DNA from: Apiospora phragmitis
Lineage: Eukaryota > Ascomycota > Sordariomycetes > Amphisphaeriales > Apiosporaceae
Assembly: GCA_038363925.1 (NCBI GenBank)
Contig: JAQQWL010000005.1
Coordinates: 3,968,001 to 4,032,000, forward strand
Direction of reading: 5' to 3'
Length of the DNA stretch: 64,000 nucleotides
The notes below the pieces were generated by a model that was given only the letters and a program-made list of their open reading frames with translations, did no database searches and was not told where the DNA came from. The position numbers and the translations under genes are program-made. Positions 55,349 through 64,000 of this stretch are shown in pieces. The stretch's first letter is position 1, and the number at the start of each line of letters is the position of its first letter.

Positions 55349-56722
55349 TGGTGTGGGGTGTGTCTATTTCCGTATTCTGTAAATTGCTTAGTTTGGATAG
55401 GAACGGATATTGTGGAAGCGTGTGGTCAATGAGAAGATGTAAAAGCAGCTGAAATTGCATGCATTCGTTTTGCCGTTATCCGGTCAGCAATGTGATTTGG
55501 TTGCCTTTTTGGGCGCCGTCGGCCCGCTGTCAGCCCGATTCGATCAAGCCCATCAGGCGGCGAACACGGCACGGGCAAACGATGGCTAAAATAGTAGTAG
55601 ATCAGATACCGTCAGGGGTCACGTAGCACAGGTAATACTTGGGCTGATGCTGATAGAGACAGCCCTGCCGAAGCAGAAAAGATCCCTCACTGTGGGATGT
55701 TGCTGCCTTGTCAAGCCCACTATACCATTGTCTAAGCTTCTATAGTACATATTTGATATCTTAGTATAGTAAGCAGGCTTCTTAACCCTAGGGTAAGTAA
55801 TTCTATCCGCATCTGCTTTAACCAGCCCTGCATGTATGCAAGGTCCTTGGCCTGCAGTAGTCGTCTCGAAGCGAAGAGTGGAGGGACCAAATAAGCGATA
55901 GGCAAAAACGGAAGCTGAAAGAAAATAAACGCATGGGAGCCGCCGATACCCACAAATTGTTAATTTAGAAAAAAGGTTGGAAGAATCTCAGGGATAAGGC
56001 TGAAGACAATTTGATTGCAACCTCGGATCAATGCTACTTGCTGCGAATCGTGCCGAGCTCCCCGGCATGCCCACCTTTCCCGCGCTCGTGGACTTTTACA
56101 GGCTGGATGGAGCCACCCAGCCCCGCGGCTGTGGCGCTCTAGTTCCCGCTAAGCGAGAGCATCGTGTACATAGATCTGACGGAACCCTGTTTGGGGAAGG
56201 CGGTGGTCTGCGGCAGTATTTGGGAACACCACCCAATCGTACCTTACAAAGGAACCTGCGTAGTCTGGTGCTGCTTTAGATACTATGATTTCATCATCTT
56301 CCTGACCTCCGTACATACGATCATACATTCTCTGTCTTCTTGCGGTTGCCTAAGCCGGCCATCCAACATGATTTCTTATTCCTCTGCTTTCATTGCTGCG
56401 CCGCCGGGCATCGTCCTTTTCCGGCAAGAGGCACAGATGGGTCAGCAAATCCTCTATAGCAATTTCTCGAACATGCGACTTGTGCCCGAAAATAAGCACT
56501 AGCAAGATATCACCACGAGGTTGACTGTGTTCAGCCCCAACTGTTTGCGTGACGGCGTGCCGATAGCCGCGTGGTAGAGGTGATCAACATGCTGGACGGC
56601 AGGCTGTGAGCTGGTGAGCATTGCCTGACCGGTTCAAGCTTCTGCTGAAGGGGCATGGGCCGCAAGCGGGCGGGCTCGACTATAAAGACGATGTCACCGT
56701 GCGGCCAGAACAACGTATCTCC
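55349..56722. other. Intergenic, no supported gene
   Basis: Two plus-strand frames near 56031-56502 show no recognisable protein. The region upstream of 56723 is the likely promoter of the chitinase gene. Confidence 0.45.
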
Positions 56723-59700
56723 ATGAAGCCCACGCCACGCTTCTGCACACTCATCCATTCATTCCTGCGATCATAATCGCACTTCCCTCGTGGCTCACGG
56801 CGACCCTCGTCGTCGGCGTCTCGCTCGCTCCTGACGGCGCTGTGGCGGCCAAGTCCGGCTCCCCCTTTTTCAGAAAGTCGGCCAGCCCAACGTACCGCAG
56901 CCCCGGCAACTGTCCCGAGCGATGCAGCGTCGCCGGGCCCAACCCGGGCAACTGGTCCGTCTACCCGGACTTCCAACAGATCAAGCGATGTAAGGAGACC
57001 ATGTTCTACGACTTCTCCATTGATGACCGGGTGGACGAGTCGGGAACGACCCACCGCATCCACGCTTGCTCGTCGTTCGGCCCCGACTTTGCCAAGCTCC
57101 CCAGCAACGACACCAGCGTCACTGTCGCCGCGTCTGTCCCAGTCAAGTTCCAGATGGGATGGTGGGAGGAGGGCTTTGGCCTCGCGGCCGGCAGCCTCCG
57201 CTCCCTGACCAAACAGATCCGCAAGTATGCGGACCACGGGCATGGCGCTACCGACAGGCCCTTTATTATGTTCGGCCAGTCTGGCCAAGCCGCCATCGGT
57301 CTCTACATTGGTCAAGGTCTGCTGAACCAAGGCCTCAGTGAGTCGGCTCTGAAGATTTTCCAGGACAACTTGGCCAATGTCAACGTCTCGACGCCGAGCC
57401 TCGCCATGCAGCTTTGCGGCGCAGACTACGACAGCAGCCACACCTTTGGTGTCATGGTGACTAGCAACGGCACCTTTGGCCCCATCCAGGACGCCATCAA
57501 GACCTGGGGCAAAGCCACCTGCCTCGAGTTCACCGGCGGTTCTACCAACCTGACGGGCCGGGCCTCGTTCACCACGCCGCTCCACCCGCCGGCGCACGCG
57601 AACGGCACCGCCAACGCCACCGCGCTCGACAGTGCCTTGGTTGCGCGCGCCGAGTGCCGAACCGTCCAGGTAGAGTCGGGCGATAGCTGCGCGAAGCTGG
57701 CCGACAAGTGCGGCATCCCGCCGGCTGCCTTCACCAAGGTGAACCCGGCATCGGACTTTTGTGCCACGCTAAAGCCCAAGCAGCACGTCTGCTGCTCCAT
57801 GGGAGACATGCCCGACTTCAGCCCCAAGCCCAACGCCGACGGCTCGTGCAAAAGCTACCAGGTCAAGACGGACGACAACTGCGACAACCTCGCGGCCGAG
57901 TACAGCCTCACGAAACAGGATCTCGAGGGCTTCAACAAGAACACTTGGGGCTGGAACGGCTGCAAGCTCCTGTTCGTCGACACCGTCATGTGCCTGAGCA
58001 GGGTACGGCCCCTTTCCCTGCCCCAATCGCCAACGCCTTATGCGGGCCCCAGAAGCCCGGCTCTACGCCCCTACGGATGGTTCCGATATTGCCGACATGA
58101 ATCCCTGCCCCCTAAACGCGTGCTGCAACATCTGGGGCCAGTGTGGTATCACCAAAGACTTCTGTGTTGACACCAACACGGGCGCTCCGGGTACTGCTAA
58201 GCCCGGCACCTACGGCTGTATCTCGAACTGTGGCACCGACGTCGTCAAGGGTGACGGTACCGGTGCCATCAGCATTGCGTACTTTGAGGGATACGGCATG
58301 GGCCGCGACTGTCTCTTCCAAGATGCCTCGCAGATCGACACTTCGAAGCATACGCACATCCACTTCGGCTTCGGCACCCTCACCACCGACTACCAGGTCG
58401 AGGTGGGCGACGTCCTGTCGACGTACCAGTTCAGCCAGTTCAAGGACATCACCGGCGTTAAGAGGGTCCTCTCGTTTGGTGGCTGGGCCTTTTCGACCGA
58501 ATCCGCCACGTATTCAATCTTCCGTACCGGTGTGACGCCCGCCAACCGTCTCCAGATGGCCACCAGTATCGCCAATTTCATCAAGGAGCATGACCTCGAT
58601 GGTGTCGATATCGACTGGGAGTATCCGGGAGCCCCTGATATTCCGGGTATCCCGGCAGCTAGCAAGGACGACGGTAAAAACTACCTAGCCTTCCTAGTGA
58701 TTCTCAAAAACCTGCTGCCCGGCAAGTCCATCTCTATCGCAGCGCCCTCCTCTTATTGGTACCTCAAGCAATACCCCATCAAGAACATTGCTAAGGTCGT
58801 CGACTATATCGTCTACATGACCTACGACCTCCACGGCCAGTGGGATACGGACAACTCTAACTCGCAGGAGGGCTGTGACAACGGCAACTGCCTGCGAAGC
58901 CAAGTAAACCTGACGGAGACTAAGCAGTCGCTCGCCATGATCACTAAGGCCGGTGTGCCGGGAAAGAAGGTTATCGTAGGCGTGACCAGCTACGGGCGCT
59001 CCTTCAGCATGGCCGAGGCCGGCTGCTGGGGCCCGGACTGTGTGTACACGGGCTCCCGCGAGAAGTCGGACGCGACCCCGGGAAGGTGCACCGGCACCGC
59101 GGGCTACATTGCCGACGCCGAGATCGCTGAGGTTATGTCCGGCCGCGGCTCGAAGCGGGCCGGAAGCCGCGTCACCAAGAGCTTCGTCGACTCGAGCAGC
59201 AACAGCGACATCCTCGTCTACGACGACCTCCAATGGGTCAGTTACATGAGCGCCTCCACCAAGAAGACGCGTACCTCCCTCTACAAAGCCTGGGGCATGG
59301 GCGGCACCTCGGACTGGGCCACCGATCTGCAGGAGTACCACGAAGTACCGCTGCCGTCCAAGGACTGGGCCACATTCAAGCAGCGCGCCAAGGCGGGAAA
59401 GAACCCCAAGATTGATGACTCGCGCAACCACACGTGGACCGACCTGGACTGCACAGATGAGATGATCAACCACAAGTATGCGCACTACCCATCTGACCGC
59501 TGGGAGGGCCTCCACGCGGATGCGGCCTGGGTATACTTGGTCCGGATCTACAAAGACACGGACAGCAAGTATGGTCGCTCTTTCATGGAGTCGGTGGAGT
59601 CCACGTTCAAGGTGGGGGCCGATCTCGACTGCGGCTCATTGATCTCGTCCAACTGCAACGAGGCCCAGACGTGCTCGGCTGGCCTAGATGGCAAGTATTC

Positions 59701-61325
59701 GGGACCGGCGGCGCAGCTCATCTACAACTCCCTCGTGAAGATCCACCAGATGTATGCCCAATATCACGAGGCGCTGTTCGACGTGGCTGCCTCGGAGATC
59801 AGCAATGCGCTGGACGATCTGGAGAACAAGTTCGCGCCGATCCCCGCCGAGGAGGACAACACGTGGCTTTTGCTACTCATCGACCTCATCACCGTGGGTA
59901 CGCTTTCGGCGGCGGGGCCCTTTTTCAACTCGTTCCTGAAGAGGCTGCCCTACTTCGTGGCCAAAGAGGCTGCAGGGAGCCCAGCCTTCGACAACCTCAA
60001 GGACACGACCATGAACTTGATCGGCCAGAGTACCACCATCGCCAAGGACCTGTTGAGCACGAAAGGCTCGGACTGGACGGCCGAGAAGCAGGACTCCTTC
60101 ACCAACTACATGGGCCAGACCATCACGGGCTGGGGCAACGTGACCTCGGTCGGCCTCGCGCAGGTCTTCAACGGCAGCGACGCGTCGCTCGACATCCTCT
60201 GGGACGTCATCTCGGACGGCAAGCTGGTCAAGGGCTGGGACGGCACGGACAACTCGGACGGCGAACCCAGTAAGGAGAAGGAAGAGGAGGCCGAGAAGAA
60301 CGCGGCGAACGAGCTGCGCCAGAACATCGCCAAGTCCTTCTTCGGCTACGCCATCCCCGCGCTGTGGCAGGTGTCCAAGACGTACGCCTTCGTCATCGAC
60401 TCGGGCTACGCCTGCGACGACGACAAGCCGCTCGGCGACTACCTCGATGACGACACCATGGAGGCCACGGGCGACTGCGTCGATGGCCGCCGCTACTACC
60501 TGGCCTACCCGGACGGCGAGGCCAATAAGTGCGAGTGCCACTACTACGACAACAGCCACTGCGAGCGCGTCTGCCGCGACCAGAAGTTCTCGGCGCCGCC
60601 CGGGCTCGACTCGCTCGACGGCACCATCTTCGGCAGGATCACCCGGAAGGACCTCATCACCGGCTCCGTCCGCACCTGGCGGCAGAACGGCAAAGCCAAC
60701 GGCGGCACCATCGACAACCTGCTCCAGGTCGACGTGACGACGCCGGGCTTCATGCGCCTGCCCGTCTGCAGCCCCGAGCGCGCCTTCCAGTCCTGGGACA
60801 CGACCAAGAAGGGGTCGAGCGCCAACTACCCCTGCGACATCCCGCCCGGGCGCGACACGTGCGGCGACTCGACGTTCGAGAACCAGTCGAGCGGGGCGTC
60901 GCCCAAGGTCGAGGACTGCCTGCAGATCGTCCGCAACATCGAGGGCGACGGCAGCACCGACTGGACCACGCAGGTGGTGGGCAAGAACCAGCGCGAGATC
61001 GCCAAGTCGGGCTCCTGCCACTTCGGTGTCGAGGCCACGAAGGTGAACGGCAACGTCAACTTCGTCGTCGGGGGGCAGGACGTGATCGACATCATCAACG
61101 AGGCCGTGAAGCAGTTTGGTGGGGATGGCCGGGTTGGGGCCAAGGGCAATATGGATTGCAACGGTAACACCAAGCAACAGGCCGTCAAGTGGGGCATATA
61201 CTAAGCGCGACGTCAAGGCCATGCTCTAGCAGGGCACGACGGGCTACGTCAAGTCGAGCAGCAAGGAGTCTGTCGGTATCATCACCGACTACGTCGACAC
61301 AGGGCTGACCAACTTCATCAAGTAG
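56723..61325 (+). pseudogene. Killer-toxin-like subgroup C chitinase (LysM-ChtBD1-GH18-Hce2), multiple breaks
   Basis: The ancestral product would be about 1530 residues. Order of domains: hydrophobic signal region, an N-terminal domain (about 56850-57640), two LysM units (57655-57800 and 57840-58000), a hevein-type chitin-binding domain (NPCPLNACCNIWGQCG), GH18 with the complete catalytic motif DGVDIDWE (58597-58621), a long C-terminal extension, and an Hce2-like Cys domain (from about 60850). The largest open frame is 58040-61204. Lesions: one base missing in the signal region (about 56765), one near 57998-58000, one in a C run near 58067-58071, one extra base near 61200 that creates TAA 61202-61204, and a TAG at 61227-61229. 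Relatives resemble the alpha subunit of yeast killer toxin and cut chitin outside the cell. No restored sequence is given. Confidence 0.85.
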
Positions 61326-61899
61326 ACAGCGCTGTACACCCGGGCCAAGGCCGGTGGTTTTTTCTGTCGTCTTCGTTTTTTCCTCTCTCTATCACTGTTC
61401 GAGCTTAGATAAAAAAAAGACGTTTAAGCGGCCAGCAATGGGCAAGCGTTTGTTTGCCCATTCAGGGGATAAAAACCTGACTGTTAGTTACGTGCTTGTC
61501 TAATCTAGACCAGTGGATGTACCTGCCAACCCCTTGTTAGAATAAACCGGTCACTCAGTACTACGAATGTTTATACGAGTGGCTGGCTTCCTTTGCTTGT
61601 TCCTCCGCGGCTTGGTAGTTGGTCCATTCACTCTCCAGGGTGGTGATTCTTACGTGCTATTCCATCGGTAAAAAACGACACGGCATAATAACTGGCACAA
61701 CAACTGGCATGGCAACTGGCATAATAATAAAGCATAACGGGAATAGTATAAAATCTTATATTTAAGTACAAGTAAAGGTACACGACCGCACGATGTCGAA
61801 TCGAGAAAGCGGGCTAAACCCGGGAGGTGCGACAGCGTGTTCTCGACTATAGGGAGTAATACATTTCAAACTGCCTATCCTCCGCGGACCAAGATCATC
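61326..61899. other. Intergenic with short AACTGGCA repeats
   Basis: Convergent 3' space. Three copies of an AACTGGCA-type word occur at about 61690-61720, within an AT-rich stretch up to 61780. No gene is supported. Confidence 0.4.
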
Positions 61900-64000
61900 T
61901 TAGAGAAGACACGCAAACGCCTGGAGGTAACACCAATGCGTCAACACAATCAGGTACTGCAGCTTCTCCCACGCCGTCGCCGTCGGCATGCTCCGGTAGC
62001 ACGCCGGCCCGCCGGCCGCGAACGTGTCCGCGCCGTCGGGGCCGCGGCTGTTCGAGTAGTCCCAGTAGGCGCTGTCCAGCCGCCGCCCGTCCTGGAAGCG
62101 GCGGTTGGTGGGGATGGTGCCCGGGTAGCGCGTCGCGAGCAGCTTCTGGGCCGAGAACGTCAGTCGTTGTTCGGGCGCGTCGTACACCCCCTCCTCCTCT
62201 TCCGCCGCCGCCTCGGTCGTCTGCTCATCTTCAGCCTCTGCTGCCTTGGCTGCCTCGAACTCGGCCATCCTGGCTTCGTCTTCAACTCGCTGCTTTCCCC
62301 CCGCGCGCCATCTCGAGCTCGCGCACACGCGCGCGCCCGGCCTCGATCTGCCGCGTCCAGCTGGCGATGGACTTGTCGCGCCGCCGGATCCGCGCCTCGG
62401 CCTCCCGCGCGACCGCGTCCCCGGCGTACCGCCTGGTGACGTAGTCGTCGGCCTCGTTCCAGGCCTGCTCGTGCGTGATCCAGTCCTCGAGGCGGAGCAC
62501 GCGCTGCTCGTGCATGTCGAGCCGGTGCCAGCCGCCGCCGACGGCCCAGACGCCCTCCGGGTCGGTCTCGTTCCCGAGGGGAGTGCCCGGCATGGCCGCG
62601 ATCCCGGCCGCGCGCCGCACCGCGAGGGCGCACAGGTACACCAGCTTGAACGCGGCGAGGCGCTGGGCTTTGAGGGCCTTGGCCTCGGTGCGGCCGCGCC
62701 AGGTCTGGACCTCGGCGCGCGCGCGGCCGATGAGGGTCTCGAGCTCGCCGAGCACCTGCGGCGGGCCCGGCTCGTCGAGCGGGGAGGTGGTGCTCGTGGC
62801 GCGCGGCTGTAGGCGCAGCTCCCCGCGGGACATGCCGCGCACAATGGTGGCGAAGTCCTTCTTGTAGTCCCGGGCGGTCGCGTCGCGGTAGGGGAGCAGC
62901 GGGGTCCGGCGCGTGATGGTCGCGCGCTTCGCCTTGGCGGCTTCGGAGGCGCCGGCGGCGTAGGTCTGGAGGTACTAGATGTCGGCGTCGGCGTTGGCGA
63001 TGTCGAGGGAGAGCTGGTAGGCGGACTGGTGTTCGGTCGTAGTGGCGGTTTCTGTTTTGCCCGCACTTTGCTGCTGCTTCTGTCGGGCGGCTTCGGTCTT
63101 CTGCTTCTTGGCTACTGGCGCCTCCTCCTCTGCTCCGCCGGCGGTGCGACGCTTGGAGGTGTTGGCCTTGGCCGTGCTGGCACTTCCTGCCTTCTCTGGG
63201 TCGTACCCAGAGCCTGTTTTACCTGGAGGATCCCGCGGACGTGTCCGGGAGTCCCCGCCGTGCCCTTGCCCGCCGCGAAGGCCGGGCTCTTGAAGTGGCA
63301 TCGGGTGTAGGTGGGACGCTGCGCGGGATCGACCAGGGTCTTCCACCCGATGTCGACCGCCTTCCAGTCGAGCTGGAGGTCGGAGCAGGCCTCGCGCAAC
63401 AACCGCGCCGAGCTCCGCAGCAGATCCTTCCGCTGGGTGTCGTTCTTGGGCGCGCGGGAGGGTAGGGACTTGAACTCTGCGAAGTTGGCGTCGAAGGCCT
63501 CGTTGCCCTTCAGGTTGCCTCCGTCCCAGGCGTCGGCCGAGGCTGGCTGGTTGTCTGCGATGAGCTTGGAGATCATCGACATGTGGTCGAAGATGGCTGT
63601 GTTGTCATGGCTGAAAATCGGGCTGTTGAGCTTCTTATAGGCCTTCTTCAGCTTAGGGAGCCAGACTCTCCGGTCCGTGGTGAACACGCCGCCCCGGGCG
63701 GAGGGTTCTGCGAATATGGTAAAGACCTCTTCGAACAGGCCTAGTGACTGCACCATGCTTGATATCAGATCTTTGTGCTTGTTGTATTCCTCCGGCGATT
63801 TGACCACGTTATCCGTCGAGAAGTACAATTTGCCTGCTTCGCTGTCGTCGTCGTCTATTCCGAAACTCTCCTTAATCAGACGGTTGTAGTCGATAGTAGA
63901 AGAGTAATAGCTAATGCCGTCGGCCAGCTGGGCCGCGAACTGGCTGTTTTTGGTGACAGTCTCGATGAAGGCGATATAGTCCGAGTAGAGGGTCAAGAGG
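61900..64000 (-). pseudogene. Orphan gene beside the chitinase, broken and cut by window edge
   Basis: The reading frame is open at the right edge, so the gene starts outside. The first part (63240-63999) is a helical, soluble protein (LGLFEEVFTIFAEPSARGG, DRRVWLPKLKKAYKKLNSP and DHMSMISKLIADN). After a frame change near 63220-63235 comes a Lys/Ala-rich, nuclear-signal-like stretch (VAKKQKTEAARQ). A TAG follows at 62975-62977 in otherwise continuous sequence, then Ala/Arg/Glu-rich coiled coil (to about 62300). One extra base in a G run (62297-62302 on the minus strand) leads to the final frame, ending TFSAQKLLATRYPGTIP and a hydrophobic tail at 61900. I recognise no family. It is convergent with the chitinase. 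Confidence 0.5.

Noticed and set aside
57990..58075. Intron explaining the chitinase frame change
   Set aside because: A GT occurs, but no AG acceptor gives the correct downstream phase, and coherent family sequence lies in the would-be intron in another frame.
59873..61222. 449-codon minus-strand frame under the chitinase C-terminus
   Set aside because: It is a shadow frame caused by third-position GC bias of the sense gene, with no domain features.

Overview
This window looks like nuclear DNA of a filamentous ascomycete (Pezizomycotina, probably Sordariomycetes). Coding sequence is GC-rich. Introns are short (about 50-130 nt) with GTAAGT/GTATGT-type donors and CAG/TAG acceptors, some with a CTAAC branch sequence. 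The families are typical of such fungi: Zn2Cys6 regulator, LysM protein, killer-toxin-like GH18 chitinase with LysM and Hce2-type parts, kinetochore Sos7, D-arabinono-lactone oxidase, Dal5-type and drug-type MFS carriers. No tRNA, rRNA, CRISPR or intact transposon was seen.

Layout. 0-8 kb: a decayed large orphan gene (1.7-5.1 kb) and a low-complexity Cys/Ser/Arg protein. 8-13 kb: a methyltransferase, then a Dal5-type transporter divergent from an amidohydrolase. 13.4-22 kb: D-arabinose dehydrogenase (ARA2) divergent from D-arabinono-1,4-lactone oxidase (ALO1), followed by a DUF89 phosphatase-type gene (frameshifted here) and a KdsD-like sugar-phosphate isomerase. Together these could supply a route from ribulose-5-phosphate to D-erythroascorbate. 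23-26.5 kb: a drug/polyamine-type MFS carrier and a small secreted-peptide gene with two tandem alternative terminal mini-exons. 29-34 kb: a broken carboxylesterase and two orphan genes. 34.7-37.7 kb: conserved housekeeping genes (a splicing-factor-38B-like GPALPP protein and Sos7). 38-51 kb: broken 2OG-Fe(II) oxygenase, FAR-17a/AIG1-like protein, Zn2Cys6 regulator and berberine-bridge-type oxidase, plus an intact short-chain dehydrogenase. 52.5-64 kb: a chitin-related block made of a LysM protein, a DUF7136 secreted protein, a killer-toxin-like chitinase and a convergent orphan gene that runs off the right edge.

About eleven genes carry small indels and/or nonsense codons, while the housekeeping and primary-metabolism genes are intact. 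Some lesions are short tandem duplications (25 bp, about 11 bp, 2 bp) or nonsense codons, which favours real gene decay. Many are single-base losses in homopolymers, so uncorrected long-read errors remain a serious alternative. Functions come from reading the translated sequence and remembered family features. No database search was run.
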